Source: Methylobacterium currus
Lineage (GTDB): Bacteria; Pseudomonadota; Alphaproteobacteria; Rhizobiales; Beijerinckiaceae
Direction of reading: 5' to 3'
Assembly (NCBI RefSeq): GCF_003058325.1
Contig: NZ_CP028843.1
Location: forward strand, 6,305,001-6,369,000
DNA length: 64,000 bases
The notes beneath the pieces were generated by a model. The model was given only the letters and a program-made list of their open reading frames with translations, had not been told where the DNA came from and searched no databases. Below, in pieces: positions 1-11,404 of this stretch; the stretch's first letter is position 1; the number at the start of each line of letters is the position of its first letter. Both the position numbers and the translations under genes were made by a program.

Positions 1-1116
1 CAGGGCGTCGCGGGCGCTGGCGCCGAGCTGCAACGCCTCCGCGACGGCCCCGGCCAGCGCCTGCGGGTCGCCGGCCGGGACGCGCCAGCCGGTGCGCTCG
101 TGCGCCGGCACCTCCGGCGGGGCGAGCACCGTCTCCGGCACGGCGCCGAGATCCGAGACCACGACCGGCGTGCCGAGGGCCTGGGCCTCGACCGCGGAGC
201 GGCCGAACGCCTCGGGCGCGGTCGAGGGCACCACCACCACCGAGGCCGCGCGGTAGGCCGCCGGCATGTCGCTGCAATGCCCGACCCGCTTGACCTGGGC
301 CGAGAGGCCGTGGGCGGCAATCATCGCGTCGATCTCGCGCAGGTAGGCCTGGCGCCCCTGGGGATCGCCCGCCAGCACCACCGTGAACTCGGCGAGCCCC
401 TGGGCGCGGAGCGCGGCGGCCGCCTCGATCAGCACGCGGTGCCCCTTCCAGGGGGTGAGGCGGGCGGCGAGCAGCACCACCCGCTCGTGCGGGGCGACGC
501 CCCAGGCCCGCCGCAAGGCTTCGACCCGCTGCGGCGCGACCTGCGCGGGCGCAAAGGCGGCGAGATCGGTGCCGCGGTGGATCACCCGCACCCGGTCCCC
601 GGCGACGTGCGGGAAGAGGCGCCGGATCGCGTCGGCGGTGAAATGCGAGTTGGCGATCACCACGTCGCCGCGGGCCATCACCGAATTGTAGAGGAGCTTC
701 GTCGGCGAGCGGCCGGCATAGCTGCCGTGATAGGTGGTGACGAAGGGGATGCGCAGCCGCCGCGCCGCTCCGAGCGCGACCCAGGCCGGGGCGCGGGAGC
801 GGGCATGGATCAGGTCGACCCGCTCCGACCGGCAGATCCGCATCAGCCGCCCGACATTGAGCGCCATGGCGAAGGGGTTCTTGCTTCGGGCCGGGAACGG
901 CACCCAGGCGCCGCCCTTGGCCTGCAACTCGCCGACGAGGCGCCCGCCCTCCGTGGCGACGAGCGCCCGCGCGCCCGCGGCGGCAAGCGCCGCCGCCACG
1001 TCGACGGCGGTGCGCTCGGCGCCGCCGGCATCGAGCTCCGGGATGATCTGGAGCACGGTTCGGCCCGCCAGCGGGTGGCGCGCGGCCGGGAACGGCGTGG
1101 CCTGGCTCGACGGCAT
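1..1116 (-). CDS. GT4-type glycosyltransferase, 3' end off the window
   Basis: The reverse strand reads without a stop for 372 codons from an ATG at 1116 to the window edge, so the C-terminus is missing. The protein begins MPSSQATPFP and has the fold order of a GT-B group 1 glycosyltransferase. An N-terminal segment, VLQIIPELDAGGAERTAVDV, contains the glycine-rich GGAER motif usual in this family. A central loop reads LLAARLTPWKGH, typical of the start of the nucleotide-sugar domain. The segment VVVPSTAPEAFGRSAVEAQALGTPVV holds the E-x7-E donor-binding motif. It probably moves a sugar from a nucleotide sugar onto an envelope polysaccharide or lipid, but the acceptor cannot be told. The next ATG upstream (1157) is out of frame, which supports the chosen start. 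The family call is firm and the substrate is unknown. Confidence 0.85.
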   Translation of the reverse strand, partial: MPSSQATPFPAARHPLAGRTVLQIIPELDAGGAERTAVDVAAALAAAGARALVATEGGRLVGELQAKGGAWVPFPARSKNPFAMALNVGRLMRICRSERVDLIHARSRAPAWVALGAARRLRIPFVTTYHGSYAGRSPTKLLYNSVMARGDVVIANSHFTADAIRRLFPHVAGDRVRVIHRGTDLAAFAPAQVAPQRVEALRRAWGVAPHERVVLLAARLTPWKGHRVLIEAAAALRAQGLAEFTVVLAGDPQGRQAYLREIDAMIAAHGLSAQVKRVGHCSDMPAAYRAASVVVVPSTAPEAFGRSAVEAQALGTPVVVSDLGAVPETVLAPPEVPAHERTGWRVPAGDPQALAGAVAEALQLGASARDAL

Positions 1117-1385
1117 GGGACTCCGGGTCAGGGTTCTGATCGCAGCACTCGCGGCATGACGGTGCCCGCTCCGCGCAGGAATCGACAGCAGGAATCGACG
1201 AAGGGCCGGCGGAAGGCCGGCCGGATCTGGCATATGGTCGCCGGCCGCCGCCGGTGTAGAAGCCGGCCGTCGCGGTCCGCTCACGGACGATGCATCAAGG
1301 TCGCCCGGTCGTGTTGCGGATCGGTAAACCTTGGGCGCACGCCGCCCGCGACCAGGGTCGCACACGGAATAACGGGGATAACGTC

Positions 1386-2159
1386 ATGCAAGAGCACAAG
1401 GCGGAGACGTCGCGCCACCCCGCCCGCATGCTGCCCGTGCGGGGCCGCCGCCTCGCCACCCTGGTGCGGCCCGGGGCCGGACCGCCGGTGGTCTGGCTCG
1501 GCGGCTTCCGGTCGGACATGCGCGCCACCAAGGCCGAGGCCCTGGACGAGTGGGCGGCCCGGGAAGGCCGTGCCTTCGTGCGCTTCGACTATACGGGCCA
1601 CGGCGAGTCCGAGGGCAGCTTCGCCGATTGCACGATCTCGGACTGGCTCGCCGATGCGCAAGCCGTGATCGCCGCCCTGGCGCCAGCGCGCCCGATCCTG
1701 GTCGGCTCCTCGATGGGCGGCTGGATCGCGCTGCTTGCCGCGGCAGACGTCCGGCCCGCCGGCCTGGTGCTGATCGCGCCCGCGACGGATTTCACCGAAG
1801 CGCTGATGTGGGAGCAGTTCCCGGACGAGATCCGCGCCCAGGTGATGCGCGACGGGGTGTGGCAGCGCGGCTCCCAGTACTCGCCCGAGCCGACGCCGGT
1901 GACCCGGGCGCTCATCGAGGACGGGCGGCGCCACCTGATGCTCGGCGGACCGATCGATCCGGGCTGCCCGGTGCACATCCTCCAGGGCATGGCCGACCCG
2001 GACGTGCCGTGGCGCCACGCCATGCGGCTCGTCGAGCGGCTGCCGGAGACCGGCGTGGTCCTCACCCTGATCAAGGAGGGCGACCACCGCCTCTCCGGCC
2101 CCGCCGACCTCGACCGCCTGGTCGCGGCGGTCGAGGGGATCGCCCCGCGCGGGGGCTGA
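1386..2159 (+). CDS. alpha/beta hydrolase
   Basis: The protein has 257 aa from the ATG at 1386, which follows a GGGGAT ribosome-binding stretch. An in-frame ATG at 1290 would add 32 residues of unlikely composition. The nucleophile elbow is GSSMGGW and an oxyanion-loop strand reads VVWLGGFRSDM. A DYTGHGESEG segment follows, with a likely acid Asp in GMADPDVPW and the catalytic His in EGDHRLSG. The order and spacing fit a complete Ser-Asp-His hydrolase of the ABHD10-like group common in Rhizobiales. The substrate (thioester, ester or lactone) cannot be assigned. It is transcribed divergently from the upstream glycosyltransferase and is followed at once by a hairpin, so it is probably monocistronic. 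Confidence 0.85.
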   Translation: MQEHKAETSRHPARMLPVRGRRLATLVRPGAGPPVVWLGGFRSDMRATKAEALDEWAAREGRAFVRFDYTGHGESEGSFADCTISDWLADAQAVIAALAPARPILVGSSMGGWIALLAAADVRPAGLVLIAPATDFTEALMWEQFPDEIRAQVMRDGVWQRGSQYSPEPTPVTRALIEDGRRHLMLGGPIDPGCPVHILQGMADPDVPWRHAMRLVERLPETGVVLTLIKEGDHRLSGPADLDRLVAAVEGIAPRGG

Positions 2160-2160
2160 G

Positions 2161-2183
2161 CGGAGTTGCGGAGCGCAACTCCG
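2161..2183 (+). terminator. hairpin after the hydrolase gene
   Basis: A perfect 10-bp inverted repeat (CGGAGTTGCG with CGCAACTCCG, 3-base loop) starts just after the stop codon and is followed by the T-rich stretch GTTGGCTTCTTGTTCC. It is a plausible intrinsic terminator, though there is no clean T run. Confidence 0.6.
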
Positions 2184-2557
2184 GTTGGCTTCTTGTTCCT
2201 GCATCATTTCTCCCGCCGGACCGGTGACCGCGTCGATGGACGATGCTCAGGGCCCGGACCCGATCACCCGGGTCCGTCGGAGGGTGCTCGACGAGGAGCG
2301 CCGGCTGCCCTCTCGCGGCCGCCGCCCGTCGCAAGGGAATGTCTGCGTCGGAGCAGGAGATCGGACCGCCCGAACGGCCAGGATGGCCGCACGACGGACT
2401 ATCCGCGTCCCGGCTCCTGTCCGATCTTCGCCTCCGGCGCAGGCCGGAAGACAAGCTCGGCCGTTTCGATACAGGGGCGAAGGGCCGCCCCCTCTTACGA
2501 TTCGTTGATCCCGCGGTTCGTTGATCTCGCGCCCCCGGCGGACTATGCCTCCGCCCC
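2184..2557. other. intergenic, no gene seen
   Basis: About 370 bases lie between the hairpin and ygiQ. Several open frames cross it in different frames and strands, but none has a ribosome-binding site or a protein-like composition. It presumably holds the ygiQ promoter, and no clear promoter was recognised. Confidence 0.5.
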
Positions 2558-4600
<2,043 letters not shown>

Positions 4601-4760
4601 CGGTTTCGCGCGACGGATCGACGGAAGCCTCGATGGCCGTCTCCGCCCCGGGCCGGTCATCGCAGGCGCGGCGTCGATGGTCGCTCGGGAGCAGGCGGTC
4701 CGCGAACCGTCAGCGCGGAGCGGAGGCCCGTTCCGGCCCCGGAACGGGCGTCACGTCCTC

Positions 4761-5198
4761 CTATGCCATCACGTCGGCTTCCGCCGGCCGCAAGGCGTCG
4801 AGCTCCGGCAGCAGGACCACGCTCTCCTGCTCGTTCGGGTCGGTGCGGGCGATCACCGCCGTGCAGGTCTCGGTCCGGCTGGCATTGTAGGGCAGGTGCG
4901 GAATCCCGGCCGGGATGTAGACGAAGTCGCCGGCCCGGCTCCACAGGTGGTGCTCCAGCTGCGCGCCGTACCACATGCCGGCGACGCCGGAGAGCACGTG
5001 GAGCGCCGTCTCGTGCGCCTCGTGCCGATGCGCCTTGGCGCGGGCCCCCGGCGGCAGGGTGACGAGCTGCATGTGAAGCCCCTTCGATCCCACCGACTCG
5101 GCCGAGACCGCCGGCGCGTAAGTGAGGGCCTGCTTGCCGACGTAATCGGGGCCCGGGCGCACGACCCGGCAGGTGGGATCAGGTGACGACAGGTCCAT
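4761..5198 (-). CDS. cupin-domain protein
   Basis: The protein is a single-domain cupin of 145 aa. The first cupin motif is seen as AKAHRHEAHETALHVLSG, with the His, His and Glu metal ligands, and the second as GDFVYIPAGIPHLPYN. The product is cytosolic, with no signal peptide. It lies 49 bases downstream of the FAD oxidoreductase start-distal end on the same strand (the gap between 5198 and 5248), so the two are probably cotranscribed. The cupin might act on the same metabolite or its oxidation product, but this is inference from position only. The gene ends in DVMA shortly after ygiQ converges on it. Confidence 0.85.
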   Translation of the reverse strand: MDLSSPDPTCRVVRPGPDYVGKQALTYAPAVSAESVGSKGLHMQLVTLPPGARAKAHRHEAHETALHVLSGVAGMWYGAQLEHHLWSRAGDFVYIPAGIPHLPYNASRTETCTAVIARTDPNEQESVVLLPELDALRPAEADVMA

Positions 5199-5247
5199 GG
5201 TGCATCCTCCGCTGGAGCGGAAGGGAGTTTAGGCGAAGGCACCGCCT

Positions 5248-6576
5248 TCAGAAATCCGCCACCTTCCCCCAGGACGACGCCGCGAACCGGTCCGGATGGT
5301 AGGGACGCGGATCGACGATCGGCGCGGCGCCGGAGGCGAGGTCGGCGACGAGGTGGCCGGCGCCGGGGCCGATGCCGAAGCCATGGCCGGAAAAGCCCGC
5401 CGCCAGGATCAGGCCCGGCACGCCCGTGACCTCGCCGATCGCCGGTACGCCGTCGGGGGTCGCGTCGATGTAGCCGGCCCAGGAAGCGGTGATCGCAGTG
5501 CCGCGCAGGGCCGGCAGCAGCTCGAGGGCCCGGCGATGCGTCTCGGCCACCAGGCGGGCATCGGGCCGGGGATCGAGGATGCGCATGCGCTCCATCGGCG
5601 TCTGCTCGTCGAGGCGCCAGCGCGCCGCGGTTTCGTGTCCGCTGCGCCAGCCCTCGGTGCCGCCGGGGCGCAGGGCGCGCCAGCGCTTGGCGAACATCGG
5701 CACGAATTCCCGCGCGAACAGGATCTGCTGCGGCGTCGGATCGACATTGGCCCGGCCGCTGATCGCCAGCGTGTGGCCGCCGGTCTCGCCGCGGCGGGTC
5801 ACCGAGATCTCGGCGGTGTGGAGCGCGTCCGGCAGGCCCTCGACATGGGGGCCGACCGCCAGGATCGACGAGCGCACCGCCGATTGCGGGAAGCGGATGC
5901 CGAGCTGGCGGCAGAACGACGAGGCCCAGGCGCCGCCGGCCATCACCGCCATGCGGGTGCGGATCGTGCCCTTCTCGGTCACCACGCCGCTCACCCGGCC
6001 GCCCTGAAGCTCGAGGCCGCGGGCGGCGCAGAACTGATGCACGCTGCCGCCCGCCTTCATCACGCCGCGTGCCGCCACCGGCACCGCCCGGGATGTGTCG
6101 GCGATGCCGTCGGTGGGCGAGAACACCCCGCCCTTCCAGCTGCGCCCGGTGGCGCTGCCCCGCGCCCGCGCCTCGCTCTCGCTCAGCATGTGGGTGACGA
6201 CGCCCTCACCCGCCGCGAAGTCGCGCCATTTCGCCCAGCGGGCGATCTCGGCCTCGTCGTTGCTGAGGTAGAGCAGGCCGCAGCGGCGGAAGCCCGGATC
6301 CTCGCCGATCTCGGCCTGGAGGCGATCCCATAGGTCGAGGCTCTTCGTCGCCATCGGCAATTCGCGGGCGTCGCGGTTCTGCTGCCGGCACCAGCCCCAG
6401 TTGCGGCTCGATTGCTCGGCCCCGATGCGGCCCTTCTCGACGAGGGCCACGCTGACGCCCCGGCGCGCGAGGTAATAGGCCGCGAAAGTGCCGACCACGC
6501 CGCCGCCGATCACCACGACCTCGGCCTCGGCCGGCAGGTCCGGCGTGGTGTCGATGTGGAGGAGAGGTGCAGGCAT
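5248..6576 (-). CDS. FAD-dependent amino-acid or amine oxidoreductase (DAO family)
   Basis: The protein has 442 aa from the ATG at 6576, preceded by GGAG at the right distance. A GTG at 6603 would add nine residues without a better site. The N-terminus carries the dinucleotide-binding motif VVVIGGGVVGTFAAYYLARRG, followed by VALVEKGRIGAEQSSRNWGW. The latter resembles D-amino-acid dehydrogenase and glycine-oxidase-like enzymes. The C-terminus has GLILAAGFSGHGFGIGPGAGHLVADL, the usual second FAD contact. It likely oxidises a secondary or primary amine (amino or imino acid) in the cytosol or at the inner membrane face. The substrate is not deducible. The downstream cupin is likely in the same operon. 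Confidence 0.87.
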   Translation of the reverse strand: MPAPLLHIDTTPDLPAEAEVVVIGGGVVGTFAAYYLARRGVSVALVEKGRIGAEQSSRNWGWCRQQNRDARELPMATKSLDLWDRLQAEIGEDPGFRRCGLLYLSNDEAEIARWAKWRDFAAGEGVVTHMLSESEARARGSATGRSWKGGVFSPTDGIADTSRAVPVAARGVMKAGGSVHQFCAARGLELQGGRVSGVVTEKGTIRTRMAVMAGGAWASSFCRQLGIRFPQSAVRSSILAVGPHVEGLPDALHTAEISVTRRGETGGHTLAISGRANVDPTPQQILFAREFVPMFAKRWRALRPGGTEGWRSGHETAARWRLDEQTPMERMRILDPRPDARLVAETHRRALELLPALRGTAITASWAGYIDATPDGVPAIGEVTGVPGLILAAGFSGHGFGIGPGAGHLVADLASGAAPIVDPRPYHPDRFAASSWGKVADF

Positions 6577-6777
6577 GATGGGCTCCGGTTGATCGGGCGA
6601 CACTAGCAGGGGCGCCCGCGCGCGGACGCCGGAGTGCCCGGCCTTCGCGGCAGATTCTGCTGGGCGCCCGGTCTCTGCCCGGCATCATCGGATGGTACGG
6701 GGGGCTTGCCTGAGGGGCCGCCCGCGCGGTCTAAGCGGGACCGTGAGGGCCGTCCGCGCCCGCCTTACGGGCTCACG

Positions 6778-7626
6778 ATGCAAGCTTCCCCCGTTTCCGA
6801 CGCCCTCCGCCGCCAGCGCTCGGTCGGGCACGTCGCGCTGTCGGTCGCCCGGATGCCGGGCGGCGCGACCCGGATCACCGACCTTTCCGAATCCGGCCCC
6901 TTGCGCCTGCGCCTCCCCCGGCCGGAGCCGGGTTCCATGGAGGCGGTGCTGCTCAACAGCGCCGGCGGCATCGCCTGCGGCGACCGCTTCGCCGTCGAGG
7001 CCCGGCTGGAGGCGAGCGCCGACCTCGTTCTCACCACCACGGCGGCGGAGAAGATCTATCGCTCTGACGGGCCGGTGACGCGGCTCGACGTGGCGCTGAC
7101 CCTGGAGCCCGACTCCGCCCTGGCCTGGCTGCCGCAGGAGACGATCCTGTTCAATGGCGCGCGGCTCGCCCGCAGCTTCTCGGCCGAGATGGCGGCGGAT
7201 GCGCGGCTCACCCTGTTCGAGGCCCTGGTCTTCGGCCGCGCCGCCAAGGGCGAGGTGATGCGGGACGGCCGGCTCACCGATTCCTGGCGCCTGCGCCGCG
7301 CCGGGCGGCTCGCTTACGCCGACACGCTCCGGCTCGACGGCGACATCGCGGACACGCTCGCCCGCAGGGCGGTGGCCGGCGGCGCCCGCGCGATGGCCAC
7401 CTTGCTGCATCTGGCTCCCGACGCCGAGAGCCGTCTCGACCAGGCCCGCGACCTGATCGCCACGGCCGGATGCGACGCCCTCTCGGTCGAGGCCGGGGCC
7501 AGCGCCTGGAACGGCATGCTGATCTTACGCCTGCTCGGGGCGGAGATCGGGCCCTTGCGCCTCGCCGCCGCGCGGATCCTCGAGGGGTTTCGCGGCCGTC
7601 CTTTGCCGCGGGTGTGGCAGACGTGA
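6778..7626 (+). CDS. ureD: urease accessory protein UreD
   Basis: The protein has 282 aa from the ATG at 6778. Upstream in-frame codons from 6634 give low-complexity sequence and are rejected. Family landmarks are LLNSAGGIACGDRFAVEARLE, TTTAAEKIYRS, LAWLPQETILFNGARL, and LFEALVFGRAAKGEVM. These match the UreD/UreH scaffold that, with UreF and UreG, holds the apo-urease and passes nickel to the active site. It is the first gene of the urease run, with about 90 bases to ureAB. Divergent transcription from the FAD oxidoreductase (200-base gap) suggests the operon promoter lies at about 6580-6770. Confidence 0.95.
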   Translation: MQASPVSDALRRQRSVGHVALSVARMPGGATRITDLSESGPLRLRLPRPEPGSMEAVLLNSAGGIACGDRFAVEARLEASADLVLTTTAAEKIYRSDGPVTRLDVALTLEPDSALAWLPQETILFNGARLARSFSAEMAADARLTLFEALVFGRAAKGEVMRDGRLTDSWRLRRAGRLAYADTLRLDGDIADTLARRAVAGGARAMATLLHLAPDAESRLDQARDLIATAGCDALSVEAGASAWNGMLILRLLGAEIGPLRLAAARILEGFRGRPLPRVWQT

Positions 7627-7716
7627 GTGTGCGGCTCGGTTCTTGCCTGCCAAAACTTGCCTCACGGCCGAGCCTCGGTGAAGGATGGGGGCACCCGTGA
7701 CCCAGAGGATTCTCCC

Positions 7717-8337
7717 GTGCTGCTGACACCCCGCGAGAAGGACAAGCTCCTCGTCGCCATGGCGGCGATGGTGGCCCGCAACCGCCTGTCCCGGGGCGTG
7801 AAGCTCAACCACCCGGAGGCGGTGGCGCTGATCACCGACTTCGTGGTCGAGGGTGCCCGCGACGGACGCACCGTGGCCGAGCTGATGCGCCTCGGCGCCC
7901 AGGTCCTCACCGCCGACCAGGTGATGGAGGGGGTGCCGGAGATGATCCACGACATCCAGGTCGAGGCGACCTTCCCGGACGGCACCAAGCTCGTCACCGT
8001 CCACCACCCGATCCGCGGCACGCCCGCCACCGACGTGCCGGGCGCGGTGACGACCCCGGACGGCGAGATCGTGTTCAACGAGGGATCACCCCGCACGGTG
8101 ATCGAGGTCGCCAATACCGGCGACCGTCCGATCCAGGTCGGCTCGCACTACCACTTCTTCGAGGTCAACCCGGCGCTCCGCTTCGACCGCGACAAGGCCC
8201 GCGGCCAGCGCCTCGACATCGCGCCGGGCACTGCCGTGCGTTTCGAGCCAGGTTCGACCCGGGAGGTGGTGCTGATCCCGATGGGCGGCGGACGGGCGGT
8301 ATACGGGTTCCGGGGTGACGTGATGGGGGCGCTGTGA
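7717..8337 (+). CDS. ureAB: fused urease gamma/beta subunit (UreA-UreB)
   Basis: The protein has 206 aa from a GTG at 7717, after an AGAGGA ribosome-binding site. Residues 1 to about 100 are the gamma subunit ([43 protein letters not shown]). Residues from about 110 are the beta subunit ([41 protein letters not shown], ending YGFRGDVMG). In most bacteria these are two genes; fusion is known in Helicobacter and in Methylobacterium-type alphaproteobacteria. With UreC it forms the urea-hydrolysing trimer that releases ammonia and carbamate in the cytosol. The coding frame is continuous, so the fusion is real and not a missed stop. Confidence 0.95.
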   Translation: MLLTPREKDKLLVAMAAMVARNRLSRGVKLNHPEAVALITDFVVEGARDGRTVAELMRLGAQVLTADQVMEGVPEMIHDIQVEATFPDGTKLVTVHHPIRGTPATDVPGAVTTPDGEIVFNEGSPRTVIEVANTGDRPIQVGSHYHFFEVNPALRFDRDKARGQRLDIAPGTAVRFEPGSTREVVLIPMGGGRAVYGFRGDVMGAL

Positions 8338-8426
8338 GCCATTTCGTGCTGGCGATCGGCTTTGGCACAGACCACGTTTCGTACAAGGCGCTCACTGAAC
8401 GCGCGGCAGACCAAGCGGGAGGCATC

Positions 8427-8690
8427 ATGCGGCACTTCGCGCTCACGCTCACGCCGGGAAGGCATGTCGCCCTCTCGGCAGAGGTCCGCGACGCGCTCGG
8501 CGTCGCGCCAGGCGAACGGCTGACACTCGTCGTGGACGATGCCGGGCACGCGACCCTTGAGAAGCCCGATGCCTTGTTCAGCCTGAGGGGCATCGCTCGC
8601 CGCGCCCGCGCCCGTCCACCCGCTCCCAGCGACGATCCGATCGGCGATTACCTCCTGACCGAGGACGAGCGCACGAAGTCCGGCCAATGA
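8427..8690 (+). CDS. vapB: AbrB/MazE-type antitoxin (VapB-like)
   Basis: The protein has 87 aa from the ATG at 8427 (MRHFALTLTPGRHVALSAEVRDALGVAPGERLTL). This is the swapped-hairpin AbrB/SpoVT DNA-binding fold in its usual length. The C-terminal part ([15 protein letters not shown]) is the flexible region that normally wraps the toxin. The stop overlaps the next start as ATGA, the tight coupling usual for toxin-antitoxin pairs. The frame stays open to 8334, but the shorter start begins exactly at the domain. Antitoxins of this kind usually repress their own promoter as a complex with the toxin. Here a private promoter would have to lie in the 89 bases after ureAB. Confidence 0.85.
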   Translation: MRHFALTLTPGRHVALSAEVRDALGVAPGERLTLVVDDAGHATLEKPDALFSLRGIARRARARPPAPSDDPIGDYLLTEDERTKSGQ

Positions 8691-9088
8691 TCGGAATCGA
8701 TACGAACGTCCTGCTTCGTTACGCGCTCGACGACGATGCCAGGCAGTCGCCGCGCGCGGCAGCCCTCTTGGAGAGCGACGATCGGTTGAGCGAGCCGGCT
8801 TTCGACAATCTCGTCGTCCTGCTCGAATTCGTTTGGACGATCTTGTGCCAAGACGGCTTTGAAAAAGACGACGTCATCGCAATGCTCGACAAGCTGCTCG
8901 CGTCACGCCGGATCATCTTTGCCGATCGGTCCGCCGTCGCCGCGGCGGTGGAGACGTGGCGCACCGGCAAGGCGGGCTTCCGGGATCACCTGATTGGCCA
9001 CCTCAACCAGGAGCGCGGCCTGCGCACGACCTTCACCTTCGACGCCGCCGCGGCGAAGCACCCGACCTTCTCGCCCATGCCCGCCTGA
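8687..9088 (+). CDS. vapC: PIN-domain toxin (VapC-like ribonuclease)
   Basis: The protein has 133 aa with the PIN-domain order of acidic residues. [17 protein letters not shown] gives the first Asp (D4), followed by a conserved Glu in [11 protein letters not shown] later Asp lies in [15 protein letters not shown], and the end reads [17 protein letters not shown]. These residues bind Mg2+ for RNA cleavage in VapC toxins. It overlaps the antitoxin by four bases. It sits inside the urease operon, 17 bases before the ureC start, so it may be cotranscribed with urease genes. Confidence 0.88.
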   Translation: MIGIDTNVLLRYALDDDARQSPRAAALLESDDRLSEPAFDNLVVLLEFVWTILCQDGFEKDDVIAMLDKLLASRRIIFADRSAVAAAVETWRTGKAGFRDHLIGHLNQERGLRTTFTFDAAAAKHPTFSPMPA

Positions 9089-9105
9089 CCCGGACCTCGC
9101 CGCCC

Positions 9106-10848
9106 ATGTCCAATCCTCCCAAGTCCAACACCCCCAAACCCGCCAGCCTCCCCCGCGCCGCCTATGCGGCGATGTTCGGCCCGACCAAGGGCGACCGCAT
9201 CCGCCTCGCCGACACGTCCCTCGTCATCGAGGTCGAGCAGGACCACACCCGCTACGGCGAGGAGGTGAAGTTCGGCGGCGGCAAGGTGATCCGTGACGGG
9301 ATGGGGCAGAGCCAGGCCAGCAATGCCGGCGGCGCCGTCGACACCGTCATCACCAACGCGGTGGTGCTCGATCACTGGGGCATCGTGAAGTGCGATGTCG
9401 GCCTGAAAGGGGGGCGCATCGCGGCGCTCGGCAAGGCCGGCAACCCGGATATCCAGGACGGCGTCACCATCGTGGTCGGGCCGGGCACGGAGGTGATCGC
9501 GGGCGAGGGCAAGATCCTCACCGCCGGCGGGTTCGACAGCCACATCCACTTCATCTGCCCGCAGCAGATCGACGAGGCGCTGAATTCCGGCGTCACCACG
9601 ATGCTCGGCGGTGGGACGGGCCCGGCCCACGGCACCTTCGCCACCACCTGCACGCCCGGCCCCTGGCACATCGCCCGGATGATCGAGGCCGCCGACGCCT
9701 TCCCGATGAACCTCGCCTTCGCCGGGAAGGGCAACGCCTCGAAGCCCGACAGCCTGGAGGAGATGATCCGCGCCGGCGCCTGCGCACTGAAGCTGCACGA
9801 GGATTGGGGCACGACGCCCGCGGCGATCGATTGCTGCCTGTCGGTGGCCGACGCCCACGACATCCAGGTGATGATCCACACCGACACGCTCAACGAGTCG
9901 GGCTTCGTCGAGGACACGATCGCGGCCTTCAAGGGCCGCACCATTCACGCCTTCCACACGGAAGGAGCGGGCGGCGGCCACGCGCCGGACATCATCAAGG
10001 TGGCGGGGCTGCCGAACGTGCTCCCCTCCTCCACCAACCCGACGCGGCCCTTCACCCGCAACACCATCGACGAGCATCTCGACATGCTGATGGTGTGCCA
10101 CCACCTCGACCCGTCGATCCCGGAAGACCTCGCCTTCGCCGAGAGCCGGATCCGCAAGGAGACGATCGCCGCAGAGGACATCCTGCACGACATCGGCGCG
10201 CTCTCGATGATGTCGTCGGACAGCCAGGCGATGGGCCGGGTCGGCGAGGTCATCATCCGCACCTGGCAGACCGCCGACAAGATGAAGCGCCAGCGCGGCG
10301 CCCTGCCGGGCGATGCGTCCGGCAACGACAACGCCCGGGCCAAGCGGTACGTCGCCAAGTACACGATCAACCCGGCCATCGCCCACGGGATCTCGCGCCA
10401 TATCGGCTCGGTCGAGCCCGGCAAGCTCGCCGACCTGGTGCTGTGGTCGCCGGCCTTCTTCGGGGTGAAGCCCGACCTCATCATCAAGGGAGGGGCCATC
10501 GCGGCCGCCCCGATGGGCGACCCCAACGCCTCGATCCCGACGCCGCAGCCGGTGCATTACCGCCCGATGTTCGGCGCCTTCGGGCGGGTGCCGGCGACGA
10601 CGGCGCTCACCTTCGTCTCCAAAGCCGCGATCGAGGCGGGGCTTCGCGACAAGCTCGGGGTGATGAAGGAACTGGTCGCGGTCGAGAACGTGCGCGGCGG
10701 CATCTCGAAGAAGAGCATGATCCACAACGACGCCACCCCGGTGATCGAGGTCGATCCCGAGACCTACGACGTGCGCGCCGACGGCGAATTGCTGGTCTGC
10801 GAGCCCGCCGAGGTGCTTCCGATGGCGCAGCGCTACTTCCTGTTCTGA
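9106..10848 (+). CDS. ureC: urease alpha (catalytic) subunit
   Basis: The protein has 580 aa, somewhat longer than the typical 567-570 because of a short Pro/Lys-rich N-terminus. Active-site residues are all visible. The nickel ligands H146 and H148 lie in GGFDSHIHF, the carbamylated K229 in [11 protein letters not shown], and further His ligands in [10 protein letters not shown] and [13 protein letters not shown]. The mobile-flap C331-H332 lie in MVCHHLDPS, and D372 in SSDSQAMGR. It should therefore be a working catalytic subunit. The start at 9106 is chosen by alignment to the family; an upstream in-frame start would run through vapC. Confidence 0.97.
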   Translation: MSNPPKSNTPKPASLPRAAYAAMFGPTKGDRIRLADTSLVIEVEQDHTRYGEEVKFGGGKVIRDGMGQSQASNAGGAVDTVITNAVVLDHWGIVKCDVGLKGGRIAALGKAGNPDIQDGVTIVVGPGTEVIAGEGKILTAGGFDSHIHFICPQQIDEALNSGVTTMLGGGTGPAHGTFATTCTPGPWHIARMIEAADAFPMNLAFAGKGNASKPDSLEEMIRAGACALKLHEDWGTTPAAIDCCLSVADAHDIQVMIHTDTLNESGFVEDTIAAFKGRTIHAFHTEGAGGGHAPDIIKVAGLPNVLPSSTNPTRPFTRNTIDEHLDMLMVCHHLDPSIPEDLAFAESRIRKETIAAEDILHDIGALSMMSSDSQAMGRVGEVIIRTWQTADKMKRQRGALPGDASGNDNARAKRYVAKYTINPAIAHGISRHIGSVEPGKLADLVLWSPAFFGVKPDLIIKGGAIAAAPMGDPNASIPTPQPVHYRPMFGAFGRVPATTALTFVSKAAIEAGLRDKLGVMKELVAVENVRGGISKKSMIHNDATPVIEVDPETYDVRADGELLVCEPAEVLPMAQRYFLF

Positions 10849-10891
10849 GCCGCCCCCGTTGGGGTATCCTGGCGGGGCAGGAGTGCGCGTC

Positions 10892-11375
10892 ATGCCCAAG
10901 CTCGCCGAACGGGCGCCGGATCCCGGCGTCTCGCCCAAGACCGACCACTTCCTCTGGACGCAGGCGCAGGCCGCCCTGATCCGGGCCGGCCGCTGGTCTG
11001 CGCTCGATCGCGAGGCCTTGGCCGAGGCGATCGCCGATTTGAACGGCTCGCAGAAATCCGGGATCCGCAGCAGCGTCACCGTCCTGCTGCATCACCGGCT
11101 GGACTGGGAGCATCAGCCGCGGCAGCGAAAAATACGGCTGGCGGGCGACGATCGTCGAGCAGCGCGTGAGCCTGGACGATCTCGTGACGATGAGCCCGAG
11201 CCTGCGCGCCTGGCCGACCGAGGTCCTCGGCAAGGTTTATCGTCTCGCCCGGGTGCGGGCGGCGGACGAGACCGGGCTGCCGGAGCGCACCTTCCCGCCG
11301 GGTTGTCCATACACGCTGGCGCAGATCCTGGACGAGCGGTTCCATCCGGGTCCGGAGGAGCCTGATGTCGTCTAA
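10892..11375 (+). pseudogene. DUF29-family protein, frameshifted
   Basis: The first frame gives MPKLAERAPDPGVSPKTDHFLWTQAQAALIRAGRW, then ALAEAIADLNGSQKSGIRSSVTVLLHHRLDWEHQPRQR. This is the DUF29 pattern: an F-x-W-T-Q-Q-A-A-L-L-R core, then the LAEEIEDL-like helix. At the five-A run 11128-11132 the family sequence moves to another frame (KYGWRATIVEQRVSLDDLVTMSPSLRAW, ending CPYTLAQILDERFHPG), which runs to the stop at 11375. Joined, the protein would be about 160 aa, a normal DUF29 size. The lesion is either a true mutation or a sequencing error in the homopolymer. DUF29 function is unknown. It lies between ureC and ureE, so it is carried along in the operon. Confidence 0.8.
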
Positions 11376-11404
11376 TCATCGTTAGAATGGAAGCACATCA
11401 CCCC

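Noticed and set aside
100..1668. Long forward open frame of over 500 codons
   Set aside because: It is antisense to the glycosyltransferase and out of frame with the hydrolase. It is rich in Arg, Gly and His with no domain, the usual shadow in high-GC DNA.
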